Positions 8,697 to 17,968 of a stretch of 64,000 nucleotides of DNA are shown here, one piece after another (positions within the stretch are counted from its first letter, which is position 1; each line of letters opens with the position of its first letter). The notes beneath the pieces are model-generated. The model did no database searches and was not told the DNA's origin. It saw only the letters and a program-made list of their open reading frames with translations. A program made the position numbers and the translations under genes. This DNA is from an uncultured Tateyamaria sp. Lineage in GTDB: Bacteria; Pseudomonadota; Alphaproteobacteria; Rhodobacterales; Rhodobacteraceae. Location: the NCBI RefSeq assembly GCF_947503415.1, contig NZ_CANNDS010000007.1:1-64000 (forward strand), in the 5' to 3' direction.

Positions 8697-10670
8697 ATGA
8701 ATATTCAAAAGACGCCGAATTCGGCCACGTTCCCACCATCCGAAGAGACCAAAGCCCGCGCCCATCTGGACGCCGACGGCTATGCCAAGATGTATGCCGC
8801 GTCCGTGGCCGACCCCGAAGCGTTCTGGGGTGAACAGGGCAAGCGGCTGGACTGGATCAAGCCTTATACATCGGTCAAGAACACTTCGTTTGAACCGGGC
8901 AATATCGACATTCGCTGGTATGAAGATGGCACGCTGAACGTGGCGGCCAACTGCATCGACCGGCATCTTGAGACGCGCGGCGACCAGACGGCGATCATCT
9001 GGGAACCTGATGATACGTCCACGGATGCCCCCAAACACATTACGTATCGCGACCTCCATAGCTCTGTTTGCAAAATGGCAAACATCCTCGAAGAGTTGGG
9101 GGTTCGCAAAGGCGACCGGGTCGTCATTTACCTCCCCATGATCCCGGAAGCCGCTTATGCGATGCTGGCCTGTGCCCGCATCGGCGCCATCCATTCCATC
9201 GTCTTTGCCGGGTTCTCGCCCGATGCACTGGGCGCGCGGGTCAATGGGTGTGACGCCAAGGTGGTGATCACCGCCGACCACGCCCCTCGGGGCGGCCGTG
9301 CGACGCCGTTGAAGTCGAACACGGACGCGGCCCTGCTGCACTGCAAGGACAGCGTGAAATGTCTGGTGGTCAAGCGGACCGGAGGCCAGACAACCTGGAC
9401 CGACCGCGACTATGACTACAACGAGATGGCGCTGGAAGCGTCGGACTATTCCGCGCCCGCAGAGATGAGCGCCGAAGATCCGCTGTTCATCCTTTATACT
9501 TCGGGCTCCACTGGTCAGCCCAAAGGTGTTGTGCACACGTCGGGTGGTTATCTGACCTACGCGGCGATGACCCATCAGTATGTATTCGACTATCACGAAG
9601 GTGATGTGTTCTGGTGTACGGCGGACGTCGGCTGGGTCACGGGCCACAGCTATATCGTCTATGGTCCGCTCGCCAATGGGGCGACGACCATCATGTTCGA
9701 AGGTGTGCCAACCTTCCCCGATGCGGGTCGCTTCTGGGACGTGTGCGAGCGCCACAAGGTCACGCAGTTCTACACCGCGCCCACGGCCATCCGCGCCTTG
9801 ATGGGGGCCGGGAACGAGTGGGTCGAAAAGTACGACCTGTCGTCGCTGCGCCTGCTGGGCTCGGTGGGTGAGCCGATCAACCCGGAAGCGTGGACCTGGT
9901 ATCACGAGGTTGTTGGCAAGGGGAATTGCCCCATCGTAGACACGTTCTGGCAGACCGAGACCGGCGGTCACATGCTGACCCCGCTGCCCGGTGCCACGGA
10001 TCTGAAACCGGGATCGGCCCAACAGCCATTCTTTGGTGTGCAGCCTGTCGTTCTGGACCCACAAAGCGGGGTGGAGATTGAGGGCAATAGTGTCGAGGGT
10101 GTCTTGTGCATCGCGGACAGCTGGCCCGGTCAGATGCGCACCGTATGGGGCGACCATGAGCGGTTCGAGAAAACCTATTTCGGGGATTACAAAGGCTACT
10201 ATTTCTCGGGCGATGGCTGCCGCCGCGATGACGATGGCGATTACTGGATCACGGGCCGCGTCGATGACGTGATCAACGTGTCAGGCCATCGGATGGGTAC
10301 AGCCGAAGTGGAAAGCGCGCTGGTCGCCCATGCCAAGGTCGCGGAAAGCGCCGTCGTTGGATACCCGCACGAGGTGAAAGGGCAGGGCATCTATGCCTAT
10401 GTCACTTTGATGAACGGCGAAGAGCCCAGCGATGAGCTGCGCAAAGAGCTGGAAGTGTGGGTCCGGACCGAGATTGGCCCGATTGCCAAGCCCGACCTGA
10501 TCCAATGGGCCCCCGGCCTGCCTAAAACCCGTTCGGGCAAGATCATGCGCCGCATCCTTCGCAAAATTGCAGAAGACGATTTTGGCGCGCTGGGTGACAC
10601 TTCGACCTTGGCCGATCCGTCCGTTGTGGACGACCTGATCGAGAACCGCATGAACCGGAGTGATGACTGA
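8697..10670 (+). CDS. acs: Acetyl-CoA synthetase
   Basis: This 657-residue AMP-forming ligase converts acetate, CoA and ATP to acetyl-CoA, AMP and PPi. The phosphate-binding loop [11 protein letters not shown], the WWQTETG-like block ([12 protein letters not shown]), the hinge region [15 protein letters not shown] and the C-terminal acylation motif [11 protein letters not shown] are all present. I start at the ATG at 8697 because GGAGGAGACAC lies directly before it. The 30 extra codons upstream have no support. The stop overlaps the adk start (TGATG), so AMP-producing and AMP-recycling enzymes are translationally coupled. The acetate symporter genes follow downstream. Confidence 0.95.
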   Translation: MNIQKTPNSATFPPSEETKARAHLDADGYAKMYAASVADPEAFWGEQGKRLDWIKPYTSVKNTSFEPGNIDIRWYEDGTLNVAANCIDRHLETRGDQTAIIWEPDDTSTDAPKHITYRDLHSSVCKMANILEELGVRKGDRVVIYLPMIPEAAYAMLACARIGAIHSIVFAGFSPDALGARVNGCDAKVVITADHAPRGGRATPLKSNTDAALLHCKDSVKCLVVKRTGGQTTWTDRDYDYNEMALEASDYSAPAEMSAEDPLFILYTSGSTGQPKGVVHTSGGYLTYAAMTHQYVFDYHEGDVFWCTADVGWVTGHSYIVYGPLANGATTIMFEGVPTFPDAGRFWDVCERHKVTQFYTAPTAIRALMGAGNEWVEKYDLSSLRLLGSVGEPINPEAWTWYHEVVGKGNCPIVDTFWQTETGGHMLTPLPGATDLKPGSAQQPFFGVQPVVLDPQSGVEIEGNSVEGVLCIADSWPGQMRTVWGDHERFEKTYFGDYKGYYFSGDGCRRDDDGDYWITGRVDDVINVSGHRMGTAEVESALVAHAKVAESAVVGYPHEVKGQGIYAYVTLMNGEEPSDELRKELEVWVRTEIGPIAKPDLIQWAPGLPKTRSGKIMRRILRKIAEDDFGALGDTSTLADPSVVDDLIENRMNRSDD

Positions 10671-11356
10671 TGGATGGAACACAAGTGACTGCCACAGCGC
10701 CCGTCTTTATCCTGCTTGGCCCTCCGGGGGCAGGCAAGGGCACACAGGCGCGGATGCTGGAAGAGGAACATGGGTTCATCCAGCTGTCCACCGGTGATCT
10801 GTTGCGCGCAGCGGTTGCCGCCGGAACAGAGGCCGGCAAAGCGGCCCAGGCCGTGATGGAAGCGGGCGGGCTGGTGAGTGATGACATTGTCATCGCCATC
10901 CTCAAGGACCGTCTGGCCGATGATGATTGTGCCCATGGTGTGATTCTGGACGGCTTTCCGCGGACGACAGGTCAGGCCGAAGCACTGGATGATCTGCTGG
11001 CAAGCAGTGGGCAGCACATCAATGCCGCCATCAGCCTTGAGGTGGATGACGCCGCGATGGTCGCCCGCATCTCTGGCCGTTTCACCTGTGGCGGGTGTGG
11101 CGAGGGGTATCACGATGTGCACAAACCCACCGCCGTTCTGGGCACCTGTGACAAGTGCGGCAGCAGCCATATGAAGCGCCGCGCCGATGACAATGCCGAA
11201 ACGGTGGGCCAACGCCTGACCGAATATCACAAACAAACGGCACCGCTGATTGCCTACTACGATGGCAAGGGCGTGCTGCAATCTCTGGATGCGATGGGGT
11301 CGATCAATGTGATCGCCTCAGAGCTTTCGGGGATGGTGAAGGGTGCGACGGCCTGA
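10670..11356 (+). CDS. adk: Adenylate kinase with zinc-finger LID
   Basis: This is a 228-residue long-form adenylate kinase. The P-loop GPPGAGKGTQ is at residues 17-26, DGFPRT follows, and the LID domain carries a C-x2-C ... C-x2-C zinc site (CGGCG and CDKCG). It converts AMP and ATP to two ADP and removes the AMP made by Acs. Its start codon overlaps the acs stop by one base. An adenylate kinase is normally a chromosomal housekeeping gene beside ribosomal protein genes, so this is probably an additional, acetate-dedicated copy, although the rest of the genome is not visible here. Confidence 0.92.
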   Translation: MDGTQVTATAPVFILLGPPGAGKGTQARMLEEEHGFIQLSTGDLLRAAVAAGTEAGKAAQAVMEAGGLVSDDIVIAILKDRLADDDCAHGVILDGFPRTTGQAEALDDLLASSGQHINAAISLEVDDAAMVARISGRFTCGGCGEGYHDVHKPTAVLGTCDKCGSSHMKRRADDNAETVGQRLTEYHKQTAPLIAYYDGKGVLQSLDAMGSINVIASELSGMVKGATA

Positions 11357-11622
11357 GCGCCAGACGCCTTTAACAGACCCTGTGAAACGCGACTGTGTGT
11401 GTGGTCGCGCTCGTGCCGCGCGGCTTGCGTGGCACGGGATGGTCCCGGTGTGTCCGGGGCCGCGTAAAACCCCACCTTCGGGGCCTTGATCTGCGTCAAC
11501 GCAAACGACCGCAAGGCCCCCCAGAGTGGGTGAAATTTACCAAAGGCCGGGGCCTTCACCCCGGCACCAAAACCCCCCGGGACCCCGCGCGGCCCCGCAC
11601 TGAAACCAAAGGAGGAGCCGTA
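11357..11622 (+). other. Structured intergenic/leader region before the symporter genes
   Basis: There is no credible gene in this 266-bp GC-rich gap. Hairpins are visible: CGTGCC (11412-11417) with GGCACG (11431-11436); CCCC/GGGG around a CTTC tetraloop-like turn at 11470-11483; and GCCGGGG/CCCCGGC with a 6-nt loop at 11546-11565, some 57 bp before the next start. They may terminate acs-adk partially or form a structured 5' leader. No riboswitch class is recognised. Confidence 0.45.
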
Positions 11623-11907
11623 ATGTCGGAGGATACGACAAACATCGCTCAAGTGTCCGAACAGGACAAAGGGTATTGGGCTGCCAATGTCCGCATGATC
11701 TTAATTTCGCTGGTGATCTGGGCCGTTGTGTCCTTTGGCTTTGGCATCATCCTGCGCCCGGCATTGAGCGGCATTGCCGTGGGCGGCACTGACCTGGGCT
11801 TCTGGTTTGCCCAGCAGGGATCGATCCTGGTCTTTCTGGCGCTGATCTTTTTCTACGCCTGGCGGATGAACAAGCTCGATAAGCAATTCGGCGTGGAAGA
11901 GGAATAG
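11623..11907 (+). CDS. DUF4212 small subunit of sodium/solute symporter
   Basis: This 94-residue protein has two hydrophobic segments (about residues 26-49 and 62-83) and the short charged tail typical of DUF4212. The family is always encoded directly before an SSS-family symporter and is thought to be its small subunit, analogous to YjcH before ActP. I start at the ATG at 11623, which follows AAAGGAGGAGCCGTA. The longer frame reaching back to 11395 runs through the hairpin-rich leader. The symporter gene begins 5 bp after its stop. Confidence 0.88.
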   Translation: MSEDTTNIAQVSEQDKGYWAANVRMILISLVIWAVVSFGFGIILRPALSGIAVGGTDLGFWFAQQGSILVFLALIFFYAWRMNKLDKQFGVEEE

Positions 11908-11912
11908 GAACG

Positions 11913-13697
11913 ATGGACCAGTTTACCCTTAACCTGCTGTTTGTGGGCGCGTCCTTTGCGCTCTATATCGGCATCGCTGTCTGGGCCCGTGCGGGTTCGA
12001 CAAGCGAGTTCTACGCCGCCGGTCGCGGCGTGCACCCTGTCACCAACGGGATGGCCACGGCAGCCGACTGGATGTCGGCGGCCTCGTTCATTTCGATGGC
12101 GGGTCTGATCGCCTTCACCGGCTACGACAACTCGTCCTTCCTGATGGGGTGGACAGGTGGCTATGTGCTGCTCGCGCTGCTGCTTGCCCCTTACCTGCGC
12201 AAGTTCGGCAAGTTCACAGTGTCTGAGTTCATCGGCGACCGCTTCTACTCCAAGACCGCGCGCCTTGTGGCTGTGATCTGTCTGCTGACGGCCTCCATCA
12301 CTTACGTGATCGGTCAGATGCAGGGTGTTGGCATCGCCTTTGGTCGCTTTCTTGAGATCGACACGACATGGGGTCTGCTGATCGGGTCCTGCGTGGTGTT
12401 TGCCTATGCCGTGTTCGGGGGCATGAAGGGTGTGACCTATACCCAAGTGGCGCAGTACTGCGTTCTGATCACCGCCTACACGATCCCGGCGGTCTTCATC
12501 TCGTTGCAGCTGACGGGCAATCCGATCCCCGCACTTGGTCTGTTTGGGTCTGTTGAAAGTGGTGAGCCGCTTCTGGCCAAGCTCGACCAGATCGTCACTG
12601 ACTTGGGCTTTGCCGAGTATACGGCAGCACATGGGTCGACCATCAACATGGTGCTCTTCACTCTGTCCCTGATGATCGGGACGGCGGGTCTGCCCCACGT
12701 CATCATGCGTTTCTTCACCGTGCCCCGCGTGTCTGATGCGCGCTGGTCCGCGGGTTGGACGTTGGTGTTCATTGCGCTGCTCTATCTGACCGCCCCTGCG
12801 GTGGGTGCCATGGCGCGCCTGAACATCTCTGAGCTGATGTGGCCCAATGGGACGGAAGCCGCTGCTGTTACTGTCGAGGCGATCGAAAACGATCCCGAAT
12901 ACGGCTGGATGGCGACGTGGCAGAAGACCGGTCTTCTGGATTGGGAAGACAAGAACGGCGACGGCCAGATCCAGTACTACAACGACGCGAATGCCGAGTT
13001 GCAGGAAAAAGCCGCGGCGAATGGCTGGGAAGGCAACGAGTTGACCAAGTTCAACCGTGACATCCTTGTGCTGGCGAACCCCGAGATCGCGTCCCTTCCG
13101 GGCTGGGTGATCGGCCTTGTGGCGGCGGGTGGCCTAGCGGCGGCTCTGTCCACGGCGGCGGGTCTGCTTCTGGCGATTTCGTCGGCGGTGTCCCACGACT
13201 TGCTGAAGGGTCAGCTGACCCCGAACATGTCCGAGAAATCCGAGCTGATGGCAGCCCGAATTTCGATGGCAGCAGCGATTGTGGTGGCTGTGATCCTGGG
13301 TCTGAACCCACCGGGCTTTGCGGCCCAGACGGTGGCGTTGGCCTTTGGTCTGGCGGCGGCTTCGATCTTCCCTGCGCTGATGATGGGCATCTTCTCGACC
13401 CGCATCAACAACGTGGGCGCTGTGGCGGGCATGCTGGCCGGTCTGGTCGTGACCTTGCTGTATATCTTCCTGCACAAGGGCTGGTTCTTTATCCCTGACA
13501 CCAACCTGTTCACGGATGCAGACCCCTTGCTTGGGCCAATCAAGTCGACATCGTTCGGTGCGATCGGGGCCATGGTCAACTTCGGCACAGCCTATGTGGT
13601 GTCGGGCATGACCAAGGAAACCCCGCAAGAGATCAAGGACCTTGTGGAAAGCGTGCGCATCCCCCGTGGGGCGGGTGCCGCAGCGGCAGACCACTGA
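11913..13697 (+). CDS. Sodium:solute symporter, acetate permease-like (SSS family)
   Basis: This 594-residue protein has about 13 membrane spans. The N-terminus has the SSS pattern (FYAAGRGVHPVTNGMATAADWMSAASF) and the core carries GLPHVIMRFFTVP and GLAAALSTAAGLLLAISSAVSHDL. A hydrophilic insert at about residues 310-390 contains a DKNGDGQ motif resembling a calcium-binding loop, as in the VC_2705 subfamily. It likely imports acetate or another short monocarboxylate with sodium. It lies downstream of acs-adk and its small DUF4212 subunit. The name actP would be reasonable by role but the subfamily differs from E. coli ActP, so no symbol is given. Confidence 0.9.
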   Translation: MDQFTLNLLFVGASFALYIGIAVWARAGSTSEFYAAGRGVHPVTNGMATAADWMSAASFISMAGLIAFTGYDNSSFLMGWTGGYVLLALLLAPYLRKFGKFTVSEFIGDRFYSKTARLVAVICLLTASITYVIGQMQGVGIAFGRFLEIDTTWGLLIGSCVVFAYAVFGGMKGVTYTQVAQYCVLITAYTIPAVFISLQLTGNPIPALGLFGSVESGEPLLAKLDQIVTDLGFAEYTAAHGSTINMVLFTLSLMIGTAGLPHVIMRFFTVPRVSDARWSAGWTLVFIALLYLTAPAVGAMARLNISELMWPNGTEAAAVTVEAIENDPEYGWMATWQKTGLLDWEDKNGDGQIQYYNDANAELQEKAAANGWEGNELTKFNRDILVLANPEIASLPGWVIGLVAAGGLAAALSTAAGLLLAISSAVSHDLLKGQLTPNMSEKSELMAARISMAAAIVVAVILGLNPPGFAAQTVALAFGLAAASIFPALMMGIFSTRINNVGAVAGMLAGLVVTLLYIFLHKGWFFIPDTNLFTDADPLLGPIKSTSFGAIGAMVNFGTAYVVSGMTKETPQEIKDLVESVRIPRGAGAAAADH

Positions 13698-13765
13698 TCT
13701 GTCCCTGAAAGACCGGTCTGCCCGCCTTGTGTGGGCAGACCATTTCTTTGTCTCTGAGGTTTCCG

Positions 13766-15169
13766 ATGTCACCCACTGATCTGACCGTTTTGCCAGTGGG
13801 CCAGTTGATGACACGCGACCCTGTGACATGTTCGCCTGATACGCCCATTCAAAGCGCGGCTGAGCTGATGGCGGACCACCAGATTTCATCCATTTGTGTG
13901 GTTGATCCAGACGGCTTTCGCGGCCTCGTCACGGTGCGCGACATGAATGCCAAGGTGATCGCGCATGGCGTTGATCCGGCTGGGCCGGTGTCTGCCGTCA
14001 TGACCGTTGATCGGACAACTTTGCCGCCGTCCGCCTTGGGTCTGGATGTGCTGCACATGATGATGGAACGTCGCATCGGCCATGTGCCGATTGTGGATGC
14101 AGGCCGATTGGTGGGCATCGTGACCCAGACCGATCTGACCCGGTTTCAGGCCCTGTCCTCGGCCGATCTGGTGCGCCGTGTGGTGGAGGCCAGCGACGTG
14201 CCAGCCATGGCGCGCGTGACGGCAGAGATACCGACGCTGTTGGCGCAATTGGTTGGAACGGGCACGCGGCACGAGGTGATCACACGGCTTATCACCGATA
14301 TCGCCGACACCGTTACCCGCTGTTTGTTGAAGCGGGCGGAAGACGAGCTGGGCGCGCCGCCCGTGCCGTACCTCTGGTTGGCCTGCGGGTCGCAGGGGCG
14401 GCAGGAACAGACCGGTGTTTCGGATCAGGACAATTGCCTGATCCTGTCCGATGATGTGACGGATGCCGACATGCCGTACTTCGCCAAGCTGGCGCAGATC
14501 GTGAGCGATGGTCTGCATGCGTGCGGCTATGTTTATTGCCCCGGTGACATGATGGCGACAAACACCCGGTGGTGTCAGCCGCTGCGCGTGTGGCGCGGCT
14601 ATTTCGACGGCTGGATTGCGAAGCCCAGCCCAGAGGCGCAGATGCTTGCGTCGGTCATGTTTGATCTGCGACCCATCGGCGGGGACGAGGACCTATTTGC
14701 CGATCTGCAGGCCGATACGCTGGCCAAGGCCGCCCGTAATTCGATCTTTGTGGCGCATATGACGGCCAATTCACTGAAGCACGCGCCGCCCCTTGGAGTG
14801 TTCAACCGCCTGCCGCGCGGACCGCTGGACATGAAGCACAACGGCGTTGTGCCTGTGGTCGATCTGGGGCGGTTATATGCGTTGCAGGGGCAGGTGTTGC
14901 CGGTCAACACGCGCGCCCGCATCGAAGCAGCGATTGCGACGGGGGCCTTGTCCAAGACGGGCGGGGCCGACCTGTTGGACGCTTATGACCTGATCGCAAC
15001 CACACGGTTGCGGCACCAGGCCCGCCAGATACGGGTGGGGCAGGGGCCGGACAATGATTTGTTGCCTGCGACGCTTTCTGGGTTTGAGCGCAGCCATTTG
15101 CGCGATGCGTTTGTTGTCGTCAAAACCATGCAATCGGCCATAGGCTCGGGCAAGGGAGCATTGGGATAG
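13766..15169 (+). CDS. CBS-pair/DUF294 nucleotidyltransferase-like protein
   Basis: This 467-residue protein has two CBS motifs at about residues 10-125 (VGQLMTRDPV and VSAVMTVDRTTLP), then a DUF294 nucleotidyltransferase-like domain with GSQGRQEQTGVSDQDN at about 205-220 and a DUF294-associated C-terminal part. CBS pairs bind adenine nucleotides, which fits a sensor of AMP/ATP in an acetate-activation locus. The enzymatic target is unknown. I start at the ATG at 13766 after TGAGGTTTCCG. Proteins of this type are repeatedly found beside acs and symporter genes, together with a DnaQ-like exonuclease as seen here. Confidence 0.85.
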   Translation: MSPTDLTVLPVGQLMTRDPVTCSPDTPIQSAAELMADHQISSICVVDPDGFRGLVTVRDMNAKVIAHGVDPAGPVSAVMTVDRTTLPPSALGLDVLHMMMERRIGHVPIVDAGRLVGIVTQTDLTRFQALSSADLVRRVVEASDVPAMARVTAEIPTLLAQLVGTGTRHEVITRLITDIADTVTRCLLKRAEDELGAPPVPYLWLACGSQGRQEQTGVSDQDNCLILSDDVTDADMPYFAKLAQIVSDGLHACGYVYCPGDMMATNTRWCQPLRVWRGYFDGWIAKPSPEAQMLASVMFDLRPIGGDEDLFADLQADTLAKAARNSIFVAHMTANSLKHAPPLGVFNRLPRGPLDMKHNGVVPVVDLGRLYALQGQVLPVNTRARIEAAIATGALSKTGGADLLDAYDLIATTRLRHQARQIRVGQGPDNDLLPATLSGFERSHLRDAFVVVKTMQSAIGSGKGALG

Positions 15170-15172
15170 GCC

Positions 15173-15691
15173 ATGTTTGTTGAATTGATCGCGACCATCT
15201 TTGCCGGGATCGGCTGTGCTGGCATCGTCATGGTGTTGAACATGCTGACGGGCAAACGCTTGCCCAAGTGGCTGATGCCTGTTGCGGCAGGGGCGGGGAT
15301 GATCGGCATGACCATCTCGAACGAATACACGTGGTTCGGGCGCACCGCCGAACGGCTGCCCGAGGGCGTTGTGATTGCGATGACCGTGGACGAGCAAAGC
15401 TGGCTGCGCCCGTGGACCCAGTTGCGTCCCTATACCAAGCGGTTTGTGGCGGTGGATGTCGCGACGCTGCGCCGGAACGACGCGCAGCCAGATCAGCGTT
15501 TGGTGGACCTGTATTTCTTCGGACGGTGGGCACCCGTGAACCAGTTGCCCATGCTGATGGACTGCGCCGGAGCGCGCTCTGCCGTACTGGTCGACGGGGC
15601 AGAGTTCGCCGCCGACGGCTCCATCAGCGATGCCGATTGGCAAAATGTGCCCAATGACGACCCCATTCTGACCATGGTGTGCGAGACCTGA
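15173..15691 (+). CDS. Membrane protein of unknown function
   Basis: This 172-residue protein is not recognised. Two hydrophobic segments (about residues 3-22 and 33-48) are followed by a soluble domain rich in W, F and charged residues. It starts 3 bp after the DUF294 gene stop and ends one base before the exonuclease gene, so it is co-transcribed with both. Codon use and GC look like its neighbours. The genetic context suggests a role in the acetate/CBS-DUF294/DnaQ module, but no activity can be assigned. Confidence 0.75.
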   Translation: MFVELIATIFAGIGCAGIVMVLNMLTGKRLPKWLMPVAAGAGMIGMTISNEYTWFGRTAERLPEGVVIAMTVDEQSWLRPWTQLRPYTKRFVAVDVATLRRNDAQPDQRLVDLYFFGRWAPVNQLPMLMDCAGARSAVLVDGAEFAADGSISDADWQNVPNDDPILTMVCET

Positions 15692-15692
15692 C

Positions 15693-17102
15693 ATGTTGAC
15701 CCATCTGCCCCTGCGCCTGCGCATTTTCCTGTTCTTCTGCCTTGTGGCGGCAGCTGGGGCGGCGCTGGCGGCGGGGGCGCTGTGGTTCGGGTGGTCGCGG
15801 GCAGAGACGGCATTGCCCGGCGGGCCTTTCATCACCGCTTTTGTCATGTTTGCGTTCCTCAATACAGGGCTGGCGCTGGTGGTCTGGCTGCTGTTTGACG
15901 AGAACGTTGCCAAGCCCATCAACGCCCTTGCTGCCGATCTGCGTTTGCGCGCGCATTCGGGCGTGGAAGCGGAATTGAACACCAATACCGCGCGCTATCT
16001 GGGCGACCTCGCCCACGCGGCACAGGCGGTGTCTACGACCCTCAGTTCTGGTGTTGTCGACGCAGCATCGGAGGTGGCCCGCAAGACGGCGCAGCTGCAA
16101 TCCGAGGCGGAACGGCTGACCGCTCTTTTGACCGAGATTCCGGTGGCCACGATCATGGTGAACGATCACTTGTGCATTGTACTGTATGACGGGCAGGCGG
16201 CGCAGGTGTTGTCGGGGATTGCGCCGCCGAGGCTGAAAGCGCCGTTGATCGACTACTTCTATGCCGCTGATCTGGGCCGAGCAAAGTCAGAACTGAACAG
16301 GACTGGGGCCGAGGTGGCCTTTGAATTGCGCGACAAGAAAGCGGAGCAGGTATTTTCCGCCCGCCTCAAGCCCTTGGAAGATGCAGGCTTCATGCTGCTG
16401 ATCGACATACCCGACGTTGATTTGATGCCCCATGAGCCGCGCCCGCTTGTCTACGATTTTGATTTGCTGAATGCAGGCGTAGTGACTGACCTGCATGCGA
16501 CGCCACTGTCCGAACTGTGCTTCGTCGCGTTTGATTCCGAAACGACGGGCCTGTCGACCCAGACGGATGACGTTGTGCAATTGGGTGCGGTGCGGGTCCT
16601 GAACGGGCGTATCGTTGAGGGTGAAGTGATCAACACCTTTGTCGATCCGGGTCGCCCAATCCCTCCGGCGTCAACTGCGGTGCACCAAGTCAGTGACGAC
16701 AACGTGAAAGGGGCCCCCGATTTTGGGACTGTTGCACAGGACCTGCATGGCTTTTGTCGTGACGCTGTTTTGGTGGCGCACAATGCACCCTTCGACATCG
16801 CCTTTCTGCGCCGGGTTGAAGGGCAAAACGATATCTCCTGGGATCATCCGGTTTTGGACACGGTCCTGTTGTCGGCCATCGTGTTCGGCACCACCGAGGA
16901 ACACACGTTGGATGCGCTCTGTGATCGGTTGAGCATCACGATCCCACCCGCGTTGCGGCACACCGCGCTTGGTGATGCGCAGGTGACGGCACAGGCGCTT
17001 GTCAAACTGATCCCTCTGCTTGAGGGAAAAGGGCTGGGAACGCTTTCAGATGCGATTGCCGAGAGCAAAAAGCATGGCCGGCTGCTGCAAGACCTGAATT
17101 GA
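15693..17102 (+). CDS. Membrane-anchored DnaQ-like 3'-5' exonuclease
   Basis: This 469-residue protein begins with two membrane segments (about residues 7-30 and 44-66), then a helical linker and a PAS-like region (about 140-240). The C-terminal DEDDh exonuclease domain (about 275-455) has all acidic ligands: FDSET, HNAPFDIAF and HTALGDA. The exonuclease fold is that of DNA polymerase III epsilon and RNase T. Membrane anchoring and the sensor-like middle make replication proofreading unlikely. A signalling or oligonucleotide-degrading role beside the CBS-DUF294 nucleotidyltransferase is more plausible, but this is inference. Confidence 0.85.
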   Translation: MLTHLPLRLRIFLFFCLVAAAGAALAAGALWFGWSRAETALPGGPFITAFVMFAFLNTGLALVVWLLFDENVAKPINALAADLRLRAHSGVEAELNTNTARYLGDLAHAAQAVSTTLSSGVVDAASEVARKTAQLQSEAERLTALLTEIPVATIMVNDHLCIVLYDGQAAQVLSGIAPPRLKAPLIDYFYAADLGRAKSELNRTGAEVAFELRDKKAEQVFSARLKPLEDAGFMLLIDIPDVDLMPHEPRPLVYDFDLLNAGVVTDLHATPLSELCFVAFDSETTGLSTQTDDVVQLGAVRVLNGRIVEGEVINTFVDPGRPIPPASTAVHQVSDDNVKGAPDFGTVAQDLHGFCRDAVLVAHNAPFDIAFLRRVEGQNDISWDHPVLDTVLLSAIVFGTTEEHTLDALCDRLSITIPPALRHTALGDAQVTAQALVKLIPLLEGKGLGTLSDAIAESKKHGRLLQDLN

Positions 17103-17164
17103 CGCGCCTCTTGCGCCTTGTGGGTTCATCTCCATATACTACTGAGTAGCAATTGGAGTCGGTC

Positions 17165-17434
17165 ATGTCTGTCAAAGCCTCTATTTCCATCACTGATCGG
17201 CAAGATGAGTTTGCCCGCCAACTGGTGGCAGACGGGCAGTATTCGAGCATCAGTGCCGTGGTGCAGCGCGGACTTGAGCTGGTTCGGTCCGAGGAGGAGC
17301 GGGAGGCGGCAGAGTTGGCCGCGTTGCAAGCGTTCTTTACCGAGCGCGCAAATGGACGCTTTGTTGCTGCGGATGAAGGTCGCCGCCGGACCGAAGACAT
17401 GATTGCGGCCAAAGCGCGTGCCCAAGGGATATAA
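17165..17434 (+). CDS. ParD/CopG-like antitoxin
   Basis: This 89-residue protein has an N-terminal ribbon-helix-helix (MSVKASISITDRQDEFARQL) with a ParD-type helix SSISAVVQRGLELVRSEEE, followed by a charged C-terminal tail that would wrap the toxin. I start at the ATG at 17165, 7 nt after GGAG. The gene overlaps the ParE-like frame, the standard antitoxin-toxin order. It probably represses its own promoter. Such pairs stabilise plasmids, which fits the replicon. Confidence 0.85.
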   Translation: MSVKASISITDRQDEFARQLVADGQYSSISAVVQRGLELVRSEEEREAAELAALQAFFTERANGRFVAADEGRRRTEDMIAAKARAQGI

Positions 17435-17771
17435 TGTCTTCCGCAGCAGTGCTTGCGATGCGGATATCGAGGCGATTTTCGACCATCTGTTCCAATCCTA
17501 TTGCGATCTTGGCGATCCCGTCGAGGATGCGCTGAACCGCGCTGCAGTACGGGTGCGAGGGATCGAGGATAGTTTGGCCGGTCTCGGAGAGGTTCCATTC
17601 CAAGGCACGCTTATGCCGCACATTTTGGACGGATTGCGCCACGTGACAAAGGACAATGCGGTTTTCTATTTCATAGCGGACGAGGCGCGGGCGGAACTGC
17701 GGGTTCTCGCCGTGTTTTTCCGCGGGCAGGATCACAAACGGCATATCCTGCGCCGGATTCTGGGTCGATGA
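17418..17771 (+). CDS. ParE/RelE-superfamily toxin
   Basis: This protein of about 117 residues has the ParE pattern YNVFRSSACDADIEAIFDHLF near the start and FYFIADEARAELRVLAVFFRGQD near the end. ParE toxins inhibit DNA gyrase, whereas RelE members cut mRNA. The sequence is closer to ParE. No ATG is available: GTG at 17418 gives an N-terminus that matches the family, and TTG at 17403 is the alternative. It overlaps the antitoxin stop, so translation is coupled. Positions 17772-17968 after it hold no recognisable feature. Confidence 0.82.
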   Translation: MPKGYNVFRSSACDADIEAIFDHLFQSYCDLGDPVEDALNRAAVRVRGIEDSLAGLGEVPFQGTLMPHILDGLRHVTKDNAVFYFIADEARAELRVLAVFFRGQDHKRHILRRILGR

Positions 17772-17968
17772 GGAATGTACTTGTAATCTGTCTTATGTGA
17801 AAAATATTACTTTCGATAGCTGGCGAGACATTGGGACCTTCTGCACACGCTTCGTCACGCCCGCAAGGACAGGTAACGACGGATCGGCGCAACAGCGACC
17901 GACCAGTCGTTGGGAATACCTTTGCTCATTGAGCGCGGGCGTCCGGTTCATGTGCTTTGCGCATATCC

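Noticed and set aside
8649-10157. 502-codon open frame on the minus strand
   Set aside because: It is antisense to acs with a His/Arg/Gly-rich translation of shadow type.
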